DNA of 36,285 nucleotides from Spirochaetota bacterium (GTDB lineage Bacteria > Spirochaetota > UBA4802 > JAKQUI01): positions 1 through 36,285 of the forward strand of contig JAKQUI010000075.1 of assembly GCA_029562645.1 (NCBI GenBank). Reading direction: 5' to 3'. The notes under the pieces are model-generated. The model did no database searches and was not told where the DNA came from. It saw only the letters and a program-made list of their open reading frames with translations. Made by a program: the position numbers and the translations under genes. Shown piece after piece: positions 24,575-32,441 of this stretch. Positions within the stretch are counted from its first letter, which is position 1. The number at the start of each line of letters is the position of its first letter.

Positions 24575-26209
24575 ATGCTTGAGGCTTCCGATGTAACACT
24601 CTCATTCGGGAAGCGGGTTCTCTTCAAGGGGGTGAACATCAGGTTCACCTCCGGGAACTGCTACGGGCTTATTGGCGCGAACGGTTCGGGGAAGTCGACG
24701 TTTTTGAAGGTCCTTTCGGGCGACATTGAGCCCAACGAGGGGGCCATCATCCGAAATCCCAAGGAGCGGCTCGCCATGCTCCAGCAGGACCAGTTCGCCT
24801 TCGACGAGTACCCGGTCCTGGACACCGTGATCATGGGTCACCGCCAGCTCTACGAGGTTCTGCGCGAGCGGGAGGTCGTATACACGAAGGAAGACTTCAC
24901 CGAGGCCGACGGCCACCGCGCCGCCGAGCTCGAGGAGCTTCTCGGCTCGATGAACGGGTACGAGGCCGAGGCCGACGCCGCGACGCTGTTGTCGGGCCTG
25001 GGCATCGATGATGCGCTTCACGGGAAGCTCATGAAGGAGCTCGAGGGTGGACAAAAGGTGCGCGTGCTCCTCGCCCAGGCGCTCTTCGGCAATCCCGACA
25101 TCCTGCTCCTGGACGAGCCCACCAACAACCTCGACCTGGAATCGGTCACCTGGCTCGAGAATTTCCTCTATAACTTCAACAATACGGTCATCGTGGTCTC
25201 GCACGACCGGCACTTCATGAACAAGGTGTGCACGCACATCGCCGATATCGACTTCTCGAAGATACAGATCTACGCCGGCAATTACGACTTCTGGGCGCAG
25301 GCCAGCCAGCTCGCCGTGAAGCAGAAACGGGAAGAGAACAAAAAGAAGGAAGACAAGATCAAGGAGCTGCAGGCCTTCATCGAGCGTTTCAGTTCCAACG
25401 CGTCGAAGGCGCGCCAGGCGACCTCGCGCAAGAAGCTCGTCGAGAAGCTCACCATTGACGAGATTCCCACCACCTCGCGCCGCTTTCCCTATGTCGCATT
25501 CAAGCCGGAGCGCGAGTGCGGGAAGGTGATCCTGAACGTGGAGAACCTCTCGATGACGATCGACGGCGATCCCATCATCAGGGATTTCACCCTCACGGTG
25601 AATCGCAACGACAAGATCGCCTTCGTGGGCCAGAACAACCTCGTGAAGACCGTGTTCTTCGAGATGATCACCGGCGCGGTAAAGCCCGACGGCGGAGAGA
25701 TCAAGTGGGGCGAGACGATCACGACGGCGTATTTCCCGAAAGAAAACGCCTCGTTCTTCGAGAGCGACGTGAAGCTCGTGGATTGGCTCCGGCAGTTTTC
25801 GGACGAGAAGGACGAGACCTTCGTGCGCGGCTTTCTCGGCCGGATGCTCTTCTCGGGCGAGGAGTCGCTCAAGAAGGCGAGCGTGCTCTCCGGCGGCGAG
25901 CGGGTGCGCTGCATGCTCGCGCGGATGATGCTCTCCAGCGCGAACGTCCTCATCCTGGACGAGCCGACCAACCATCTGGACCTCGAGGCCATCACCGCGC
26001 TCAACAACGGCCTCATCGCCTTCCCCGAGGTGGTGCTCTTCGCCTCGCACGATCACCAGTTCATCGATTCGATCGCGAACCGCATCGTCGAGATCGCCCC
26101 CGGCGGCGTGATCGACCGGTACATGACCTTCGACGAGTACCTCGAGGACGAGGGCGTGCGCGCACTGCGCGACGAGCTGTATCACGGGCACCAGCGCCTG
26201 GCGCTGTGA
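24575..26209 (+). CDS. ABC-F family ATPase (YbiT-like)
   Basis: A 544-residue soluble protein with two ABC domains and no membrane segment; ABC-F proteins act on the ribosome. Domain 1 has Walker A GANGSGKS (34-41), signature LEGGQ and Walker B ILLLDEPTNNLD. A charged linker (about 240-300, KQKREENKKKEDKIKEL) corresponds to the P-site tRNA interaction motif. Domain 2 has LSGGE and LILDEPTNHLD, but its Walker A is degenerate: GQNNLVKT (352-359), with two of the usual glycines lost and Lys kept. The start at 24575 is chosen because AGGGCGG lies 7 nt upstream; Met at 24569 is too close. It could be a translation factor or a resistance-type protein. Confidence 0.88.
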   Translation: MLEASDVTLSFGKRVLFKGVNIRFTSGNCYGLIGANGSGKSTFLKVLSGDIEPNEGAIIRNPKERLAMLQQDQFAFDEYPVLDTVIMGHRQLYEVLREREVVYTKEDFTEADGHRAAELEELLGSMNGYEAEADAATLLSGLGIDDALHGKLMKELEGGQKVRVLLAQALFGNPDILLLDEPTNNLDLESVTWLENFLYNFNNTVIVVSHDRHFMNKVCTHIADIDFSKIQIYAGNYDFWAQASQLAVKQKREENKKKEDKIKELQAFIERFSSNASKARQATSRKKLVEKLTIDEIPTTSRRFPYVAFKPERECGKVILNVENLSMTIDGDPIIRDFTLTVNRNDKIAFVGQNNLVKTVFFEMITGAVKPDGGEIKWGETITTAYFPKENASFFESDVKLVDWLRQFSDEKDETFVRGFLGRMLFSGEESLKKASVLSGGERVRCMLARMMLSSANVLILDEPTNHLDLEAITALNNGLIAFPEVVLFASHDHQFIDSIANRIVEIAPGGVIDRYMTFDEYLEDEGVRALRDELYHGHQRLAL

Positions 26210-26213
26210 GGGG

Positions 26214-26615
26214 CTAGTCGCCCGCAGCGGCAGTCGTATCCGTTCGCGTAAACAGCACCGGCGCGATCGCGATCCACAGGAGCAACAACACCCAGAGTTC
26301 GCCCTGCCAGATGCGGTGCATGTCGATGAAAACCTCCACCGGCTTCTTCTGGAGGAAAACAATCATGGAAATCTCGAAGACCTCGGTCATCGCGACCCAC
26401 AGGAGCCCGATGCCGAGCGCGCGGCCCTTCGACGCGAGCGGCCAGCGCCGGCACGCCCGCCATATGATGAGGCCGAAGATGGCCATGCCCGGAAAGACCG
26501 AGAGCTGGTGGGAGAGGTTCCCGGGCAGGAGCTTCCCGTACGTGAAATCCCTGATGCCGGCGTTGACGATGGCGCCTGCCAGGAGCGCGAACCAGAGAAG
26601 AATGTATCGTGTCAT
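26214..26615 (-). CDS. Small four-helix membrane protein
   Basis: A 133-residue protein with four hydrophobic segments (about 3-20, 40-54, 66-84 and 104-120) and the loop IRDFTYGKLLPGNLSHQLS. The third helix carries an acidic pair (MTEVFEISM). I recognise no named family. Its stop codon is 4 bp from that of the convergent ABC-F gene. The ATG at 26615 gives a proper N-terminal helix; upstream in-frame codons add only a basic stretch. Confidence 0.65.
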   Translation of the reverse strand: MTRYILLWFALLAGAIVNAGIRDFTYGKLLPGNLSHQLSVFPGMAIFGLIIWRACRRWPLASKGRALGIGLLWVAMTEVFEISMIVFLQKKPVEVFIDMHRIWQGELWVLLLLWIAIAPVLFTRTDTTAAAGD

Positions 26616-26796
26616 GGCGTTCCGTTTTAGATACCCCGTCATTTCTCGAACGAACGAGCGGTGGCGCCGGTATACTCGCACCGGGCCGCGAATACGGCAA
26701 GCGAAATACTGCCGATGGCGTCGGTATGTCTTGACATTCGCTCCCCTCGCCGCTACAACGGATACCAATCACAATTCGATGATTCCGGAGGCCCGC

Positions 26797-27792
26797 ATGA
26801 ACCTGCCGCCCGTATACGCCGAACTCTCGAAGAAGCTCATGATGGAGCACTCGAAGCTCCTGCCGGAACTCTGGCGCATGGTGTGCGACGAGGACGAGGC
26901 GAATGCGGTGAACGCGCTTCCCGGCACCGCCGAGGAAATCGCGCGGGCGCTCGGCAGGCCCGTGGGCGACATGGAGATGCTCCTCAAGCGGCTCTATCAT
27001 CGCGGGGCGGTGTTCGATTCCGTGAAAGACGGGACGCTGTACTACCGCATGCCCCGGCAGGTCGTCCAATTCCACGATGCGACGCTCCTCTGGGACGAGG
27101 CGCCGCGCGAGCTCATCGATCTCTGGGTGCGCTTCATGGACGAGGAGTATCCGCAGCTTCTGGAGCTGGTCACCACGGTGAAGTTTCCCTCCTTTATGCG
27201 GGTGATCCCCATCGGCGAGACGGTCGCTCCGGCGTCGAGCGTGCTCTCCTCCGAGGACGCCGTGGCGATGGTTCGCGCCGCGAAGACGCTCGCGGTGACC
27301 CGATGCGTGTGCCGCCTGTCGGTGAAAAATTGCGACAAGCCGGTGGAGATGTGCCTGCAGCTCAACCGCGGCGCCGAGTACACCCTGAAGCGCGGCACCG
27401 GTCGCGCGGTGAGCGTCGACGAGGCGCTGGCGATACTCAAGAAGGCCGAGGAGGCGGGGCTGGTGCACATGACCGAGAACCGCGCCGGCATGGGCAACGC
27501 CATCTGCAACTGCTGCGACTGTTGCTGCGAGATGCTGCGCTACGCGAAGAACGCATCGACGAAGGGCGTGCTCGCGCCCAGCCGGTATCTGGCCGCGGTG
27601 GATGCCGCCGTGTGCACCGCCTGCGGGAGCTGCGCGGACATCTGCCCCATGGGCGCCATTGAGGTGGCGGCCGATAGCGCCGCGGTGGCGGCGGATGCGT
27701 GCATCGGGTGCGGTCTGTGCGCCACGGTATGCGCCCCCGGCGCCATCATGCTACAGGGCGTTCGTCCGGAGGATTTCATTCCCGCCCGATGA
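26797..27792 (+). CDS. Cys-rich 4Fe-4S ferredoxin-type protein with winged-helix-like N-terminus
   Basis: A 331-residue cytoplasmic protein. The N-terminal 80 residues resemble a winged helix (TAEEIARALGRPVGDMEMLL then LYHRGAVFDS). A middle Cys motif CVCRLSVKNCDKPVEMC starts at C170. A dense cluster C-N-C-C-D-C-C-C lies at 237-244. Two classic [4Fe-4S] motifs, CTACGSCADICP (about 273-284) and CIGCGLCATVCAPG (about 305-316), close the protein. It probably carries electrons or senses redox state through at least two cubanes, with an unusual third metal site. CGGAGG precedes the ATG at 26797. The same layout occurs in anaerobes, but the partner is unknown. It has no operon neighbour. Confidence 0.8.
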   Translation: MNLPPVYAELSKKLMMEHSKLLPELWRMVCDEDEANAVNALPGTAEEIARALGRPVGDMEMLLKRLYHRGAVFDSVKDGTLYYRMPRQVVQFHDATLLWDEAPRELIDLWVRFMDEEYPQLLELVTTVKFPSFMRVIPIGETVAPASSVLSSEDAVAMVRAAKTLAVTRCVCRLSVKNCDKPVEMCLQLNRGAEYTLKRGTGRAVSVDEALAILKKAEEAGLVHMTENRAGMGNAICNCCDCCCEMLRYAKNASTKGVLAPSRYLAAVDAAVCTACGSCADICPMGAIEVAADSAAVAADACIGCGLCATVCAPGAIMLQGVRPEDFIPAR

Positions 27793-27900
27793 GCGTCGCT
27801 AGCCCGATGCGACGGGCGGGGAAATGAAAAATATTGTTTGCTATTTCTCTCGGGCGTGGTACGGTCGGACCATTCCCATAAGGCCGTTTGGTCCCAGTAA

Positions 27901-28758
27901 ATGAAAGTAGACACGCCAAAGCTCCAGAATCTCCTTTCGAAATACCCCACCGAGTTTACCTGCAACTATTTTTCCGATGTGGTCGTCGTGGGCAAAAAGC
28001 TCAAGGCGGGAGAGGCGGTGCTCCTGTTCGATGTGAACAACATGGTCAAATCGGGCATAAAGGACGTCGAGGTGGTCTACGACGTCACCATGTACGAGTA
28101 TCTCTGCCGCGAATACCCGTCGGAGTACCGCCGGCCGGTGCGGTGGTTGTCGTATTTCGAGATCGACAAGGCCCTCGAGGAGATCGAGAAGGTGAACGCG
28201 CAGACCAAGCGCAAGCGCTTCCTGGTGAACATCGGCGACGTGTACGAAAAGGAGGCCAAGGGACAGAAGAGCGGCGCGATCCTGAAGCACAACGAAAAGC
28301 TCGACTACCAGAAGTGGAAGACCGTTAAAATGCACATCAACAGCGAGCAGAAGTTCTTCTGCCGCAACTCCGAGCATGGGATCATCCTGTTTATGAGCAT
28401 GAAGTCGGAGGGCGGCGCCGACTACGTGGACAAGTTCAGTAAACAGGCGGACCTCATCGCCGCCATGGTCTCGCGCCGCACCGACAAGAACGAGATCGCG
28501 CCCGATTTCGTCCCCACCGAGGACGTGCATCCCGTGACCGTGCCGGGGCAGCTCCTTGAAGAGTATATCCGCACCAATGCGCGGCTCATCATCATCGGCG
28601 AGAACATCACCGGCCCCTTCAAGGAGGCGCTGCTGCAGGTGAAGAGCTACGACCCCTTCGTGCGGATGATGGTGGCCCCGCCCTACGATCCCAAGACCGT
28701 TGATCACTTTCTTCAGCAGGTGAAGATCGTATACAATGCGGACCGCTGGAAGAAGTAG
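27901..28758 (+). CDS. Hypothetical protein (285 aa)
   Basis: A soluble protein without signal peptide or membrane segment. It is rich in Lys, Asp and Val and begins MKVDTPKLQNLLSKYPTEFT. A mid-region GGADYVDKFSKQADLI and a late beta-strand R-L-I-I-I-G-E-N-I-T-G-P are visible, but I recognise no catalytic motif. Length and codon use leave no doubt that the gene is real. The ribosome site is weak. It may be co-transcribed with nothing, since 110-bp gaps flank it. Confidence 0.7.
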   Translation: MKVDTPKLQNLLSKYPTEFTCNYFSDVVVVGKKLKAGEAVLLFDVNNMVKSGIKDVEVVYDVTMYEYLCREYPSEYRRPVRWLSYFEIDKALEEIEKVNAQTKRKRFLVNIGDVYEKEAKGQKSGAILKHNEKLDYQKWKTVKMHINSEQKFFCRNSEHGIILFMSMKSEGGADYVDKFSKQADLIAAMVSRRTDKNEIAPDFVPTEDVHPVTVPGQLLEEYIRTNARLIIIGENITGPFKEALLQVKSYDPFVRMMVAPPYDPKTVDHFLQQVKIVYNADRWKK

Positions 28759-28868
28759 CCGCACCAGCTTGTTTGGCGCGCTCTGGAGCCGGGAGCGGCG
28801 CCATGCGCATGGTGGCGCTCCGCCATTGACCGCCCGAAACGCCGGACATCCTTTGGAGGCATCCTCCC

Positions 28869-29405
28869 ATGAAAATACGACCGCCGCATGCACTTGTCCT
28901 CGCAGCGTTGTTCGCGATGACGATGGCGACCGCATGTGACCGATCCGATTCGCGCTGCCGCTCGCAGATCAAGAATCTCCTGGCGGAATGCGAGTCGTTT
29001 ATTGCCGATCGCGAGGAGGAGCGGTGGAAGCAGGTCTCCCATGCCGTGGGTAATGTCATCATCCGCGAAATCTTTCTGGGCAAGCGGAATGAGCACATGC
29101 ACATCGCGCTCACGATCGATCATTTCATGAGCGCGCGTGAGATCGCCGCGATCGGCGTCCAGATAAAGGAGAAGGGCGATTTCCAGCCCTTCATCGCTAT
29201 CTGGCGCGATCAGGGCCTTGTGCGAAAAACCGGAAGAGAGGCCGTTGTTCCCGAACGCATCGCGAAGGTGTCGACCGCGGCCGACACCGTCATCGACCTG
29301 AAGGGATCTGGGGGCGGGACGAGCATACGGGCAACCGTGTTCTATTCGCCGGAGGCCGTCATGTCGTGGATGCAAAACCAGAAGAAGATATTCGGGGCCG
29401 AGTGA
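28869..29405 (+). CDS. Putative lipoprotein (178 aa)
   Basis: The signal peptide ends M-A-T-A-C (Cys23), a lipobox-like sequence. The mature part is charged, with an amphipathic helix (NLLAECESFIADREEERW) and a beta-rich C-terminal half. GGAGG lies about 11 nt before the ATG. I recognise no family. It is followed after 14 bp by another small lipoprotein gene, so the two probably form an operon. Confidence 0.65.
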   Translation: MKIRPPHALVLAALFAMTMATACDRSDSRCRSQIKNLLAECESFIADREEERWKQVSHAVGNVIIREIFLGKRNEHMHIALTIDHFMSAREIAAIGVQIKEKGDFQPFIAIWRDQGLVRKTGREAVVPERIAKVSTAADTVIDLKGSGGGTSIRATVFYSPEAVMSWMQNQKKIFGAE

Positions 29406-29419
29406 GAGGGGGCGCTGCC

Positions 29420-29989
29420 ATGGATGGATGCCGTATGTCGCGAATCACGAATTGCCTTCGTGCGGTGATCGCCGTGCTGCCGTTCGCCTTCGCTGCGATC
29501 GTAGCGTGCGACCTGGGCGAGACCCGGTCGGGATCGATGGGCAGGGAGATATCCTCCGAGCAGGACGCCGCAATGGTTCTCTCGGAGTTAGGCATTGCCC
29601 CTGGACCGACGCTCGCGAGCATCCAGCGCCACCCGAAGAGTGCCGGGACCTTCGGGCGCGAGGGGCTGCGCATCGCGGCCGTCTATCGCGTGAGCCGGGA
29701 GCGGGCCGACGCCATCCTCGGAACGCGATTGGCCGCATGGCGACGGGGGCCGTTGCCCGCCATAGCGAGGCGGTTCGAACAGGGGCCGAAGGAGCTCGCC
29801 GCGTATTCGCCCGGGGCCTTCACGCGATGTATCGCATGGTTCGCCGAAACGGGAAAGCCGGTGCCCTGCGATGATCCCGCCTTCGCGGCGGCGTTCGGCA
29901 AGAACCCGATGGCCTGCCGCCACTACCGGGCCGCCGTGCTCGATCGGAACGCGGGAACGCTGACGGTCGTCTACAAAAACTACTATTAG
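29420..29989 (+). CDS. Putative lipoprotein (189 aa)
   Basis: The N-terminal hydrophobic segment ends I-V-A-C (Cys30), consistent with lipidation. The body contains a possible substrate-like stretch, VYRVSRERADAILGTRLAAWRRG, and a C-terminal CRHYRAAVLDRNAGTLTVVYKN beta-hairpin. Two further Cys (in TRCIAW and VPCDDP) may form a disulfide. AGAGGGGG precedes the ATG at 29420; Met at 29435 is an alternative. It lies in the same transcript as the upstream lipoprotein and the downstream membrane protein (16-bp gap). Function unknown. Confidence 0.6.
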   Translation: MDGCRMSRITNCLRAVIAVLPFAFAAIVACDLGETRSGSMGREISSEQDAAMVLSELGIAPGPTLASIQRHPKSAGTFGREGLRIAAVYRVSRERADAILGTRLAAWRRGPLPAIARRFEQGPKELAAYSPGAFTRCIAWFAETGKPVPCDDPAFAAAFGKNPMACRHYRAAVLDRNAGTLTVVYKNYY

Positions 29990-30005
29990 CGCGCCGGGCG
30001 GTTCC

Positions 30006-30341
30006 ATGGAGCGGACTGAAACGAGGATTGGTGTCATCAACGGCATCCTGAGCGCGCTGCATCTCTATTCGCTCGCGCAGGCCCAGGGTCTCGTCATGGC
30101 GACGGTGATGACGCTCGGCGCGCCGGCATCGCAGGACAGCGCGCTGCGCACGCTCATCGGGTATGCCGTGCTCGCCCATCCGGTCGTAACGCTCGTTTCC
30201 CTCGTATCGACGTGGGTCCTCTTCTGGAAGGGCCGCTATCTCCTCTCGTTGCTGTGCGCGCTTCTGCCTGTTGCGAACGCGATTGTCGCCGGCGCGGCGA
30301 TACTGCTCTCGGTTCTACTCGGAAGGCCTATCTTCGGCTGA
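30006..30341 (+). CDS. Small membrane protein (111 aa)
   Basis: It has three hydrophobic stretches (about 9-38 moderate, 48-73 and 79-107 strong) and a W-K-G-R-Y turn. I recognise no family. The ATG at 30006 follows the preceding lipoprotein stop by 16 bp, with GGGCGG as a weak ribosome site. It ends the run of high-GC genes before the lower-GC region. Confidence 0.55.
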   Translation: MERTETRIGVINGILSALHLYSLAQAQGLVMATVMTLGAPASQDSALRTLIGYAVLAHPVVTLVSLVSTWVLFWKGRYLLSLLCALLPVANAIVAGAAILLSVLLGRPIFG

Positions 30342-30797
30342 GGTGGCGGTATCGATCACGCCACCGGCGCGTCTCCATTGAAGTGACTTGTTGCGGGAAT
30401 ACTCGAAATATTGGCGGCGGAGTTCGTGGCTGAACTCGTCAATGCGGTTCCAGGGCATGAAGTGGTGTTGTTGTTCAAGCGTATCATGTGGCTTTTTTCC
30501 AGTACAGTCTTCGGAAAGAGTCGGGGTATTTCATTTGTGGAAGTGAATAGAAAGCTGTTTTGTGTTTTGCTAATCCTGCTGGAACGGATTATTTCTTGCG
30601 AAGCGAAATTTAATGGTTGTAGTGGCGAAATCAGAAATGACTGTGGTTTATGTTCCTGCACTCCTTCGGGAAGGAGCGATTATTTTTGGTTAATGTGTGG
30701 AACCATTGGAACGCAGGTTCTGTGTGTGATCGGAAATTACTTCTGCTAACCGATGGGATACTGGTAACTGACAACGAAATGTTCAGGGAGAATCTCA
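30342..30797. other. 456-bp gene-free, lower-GC region
   Basis: Base composition shifts visibly towards A+T here. Open frames exist on both strands (for example a 112-codon frame at 30411-30749), but their peptides are Cys- and Phe-rich with no signal, domain or ribosome site. I take the region as the 5' flank of the toxin gene. It could contain its promoter or decayed sequence. Confidence 0.5.
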
Positions 30798-31958
30798 ATG
30801 AAGAAGTATTTTTTTGTAGCGGTGTCATTGGTTTGCATGGTTTGTATGACCTCTGTGGCGGCGTTCGCGGATGAGATCGATATTAGCAAGATCGCCTTAG
30901 AGCGTTTGAGGAAGACCGCTGCGGCAACAAACGCCGCGGGTCAAAAGCTGGTGGGCGTGAAGTTTTTAAGTACGCTCGAAACCACCGGGATCAAATTCAA
31001 GCTCCCTTCGGCGGTACCGGAGCAGCCGTTCGTGTTGATGACTCAAACGCTTTCCAATAACCTCGCGTCGGAAGCAAGACTCAAATGCGGCGTGGAGGAA
31101 TCCAGCATGGACTCCGAGACGATCGGCACGTCGAAAACCTTGGGCGGGGAAACAGAGGTTTCGCTGAGCTATAAGAGCCCGGTCGGTTTGACCGTCGCCG
31201 GTAAACAGTCTTTCAATTATTCCACGACGAAGAACATGGAGAAGACCACCAGCAAAACGAGGACCTGGCGCGCCGAAGGGGACTTTCCGGTAGGACCCAA
31301 GGAGCGGATCGATGTGCAGTTTGTGGTTTCCGAGAAGCGGTTGGACAATATTCCATGGTCCACCGAAGTTATTATGAAGGGGCCTGCAGAGCTTACCTAC
31401 AATAGCTCCGGCGGTCCCGTTGAGGTGTGCGTGTATCAAAAGCCAAATCATGGCGGTCACAAGAAATGCTGGACCACCAGCACCCCCATTAACCTCGGCA
31501 GTTTTAAAAAGGAAAAATGGGATGGCGGCAAGGGCGGGATGAACGACAGTATCTCATCCATCAAAATTACCGGTAATGCGAAGGTAACGGTGTATCAGAA
31601 ATATGATTTCGCCGGTTGGTCTGCAAGCTTCACGAGCAGCACAAACGAGATGGGAAAAGGTAAAAACAATAAAGTGTCCAGCATGAAAATCGAGCCGCAG
31701 AATACAGTGACGACTGTGCAGATCGAGAAATTTCTCAATACGCCCGCGCTGCAAGGTGTCGCCCTGTCTGGAACATACAATGGCGTGTCCGGTGTGACGG
31801 GTTCGTTTCTTTCAAGTGATCCCATGCCGCTGTCTTCCATCAGGACTTTAAAGTCGAGTAAAAGCAGCGGTAGTAAAAGTTCCCCAGTGAAGCCGTCGAG
31901 AGAGACGAAACCGATCAAAGGCAAGGTCGTGAAGTCCGGCATTAAATCAGTGAATTAA
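30798..31958 (+). CDS. Secreted ETX/MTX2 (aerolysin-like) pore-forming protein with beta/gamma-crystallin domain
   Basis: A 386-residue secreted protein with a signal peptide ending V-A-A-F-A. Residues about 70-205 look like the ETX/MTX2 pore-forming fold: L-M-T-Q-T-L-S-N-N opening, a long Ser/Thr-rich alternating strand pair (QSFNYSTTKNMEKTTSKTRT), and the V-G-P-K-E-R-I-D-V-Q-F strand. Residues about 207-298 are a two-motif beta/gamma-crystallin domain: VCVYQKPNHGGHKKCW with NDSISS (249-254), then VTVYQKYDFAGWSASF with NNKVSS (290-295). Both fit the Ca2+-binding N/D-N/D-x-x-S/T-S consensus. The tail is Ser/Lys-rich. Aerolysin-type proteins oligomerise on membranes to form beta-barrel pores. 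The role here (toxin against eukaryotic or bacterial cells) is inference. GGGAG precedes the ATG. Codon use and flanks are lower GC than upstream genes, suggesting transfer. Confidence 0.8.
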   Translation: MKKYFFVAVSLVCMVCMTSVAAFADEIDISKIALERLRKTAAATNAAGQKLVGVKFLSTLETTGIKFKLPSAVPEQPFVLMTQTLSNNLASEARLKCGVEESSMDSETIGTSKTLGGETEVSLSYKSPVGLTVAGKQSFNYSTTKNMEKTTSKTRTWRAEGDFPVGPKERIDVQFVVSEKRLDNIPWSTEVIMKGPAELTYNSSGGPVEVCVYQKPNHGGHKKCWTTSTPINLGSFKKEKWDGGKGGMNDSISSIKITGNAKVTVYQKYDFAGWSASFTSSTNEMGKGKNNKVSSMKIEPQNTVTTVQIEKFLNTPALQGVALSGTYNGVSGVTGSFLSSDPMPLSSIRTLKSSKSSGSKSSPVKPSRETKPIKGKVVKSGIKSVN

Positions 31959-32441
31959 GGGGACCGACAGGGAGTGGGACTGTCGGCGTAACGATGAACT
32001 TTTTTTAGGCCCGGTTGGAATCAATGACTTCCTGTCCCTGTCCCGGCCGTTTATAACGGACCGGGGCAGGGATATTCGGGTACGCTCGATTATCGCGGCG
32101 TTTTCGTCGCAACAGCGCTCGTTCCTGCGGTGAGGTTGTCGTGAGTTGTTAGAATGATCTTTTCGGGAGCTGTGTGCTGGCAGTTGTCGTTGAACAGTAT
32201 AACCAATCGCTTTCCGATCTCATTACGCCCGTCTGCTGCTGTTTGTCCCGACGCGGACAGCTCGACATGTAGGCCGCAACGAGCGGTTGCCACATCGGCG
32301 GAGTTGAATTCGTAGAACCGTACTGATCATTTTTGACTGGCGAGGACTGACCACGCCTGCCGGATAGGCTGAGTGAGCAACTCGGACGATATGGAGTAAT
32401 GCATCGACCCCGCGCTTGATTATTGTTGATTGGAGAACTTC
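31959..32441. other. 483-bp intergenic region with hairpins
   Basis: Just after the toxin gene a 7-bp hairpin (CCGACAG 31964-31970 / CTGTCGG 31980-31986) is followed 12 nt later by seven T residues. This is a possible weak terminator. A longer imperfect hairpin spans about 32034-32073 (CCCGG-CCGTT-TAT-AACGG-A-CCGGG core). A 67-codon minus-strand frame at 32090-32293 has no ribosome site or recognisable domain. I see no convincing gene. Confidence 0.4.

Noticed and set aside
24602-26362. 586-codon minus-strand frame opposite the ABC-F gene
   Set aside because: Antisense shadow; the ABC-F motifs on the plus strand are decisive.
30411-30749. 112-codon frame before the toxin gene
   Set aside because: No ribosome site, no recognisable domain, overlaps a minus-strand frame of similar quality in a low-GC non-coding stretch.
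32090-32293. 67-codon minus-strand frame between the toxin and GLUG genes
   Set aside because: No Shine-Dalgarno, no family resemblance; not strong enough to list as a gene.
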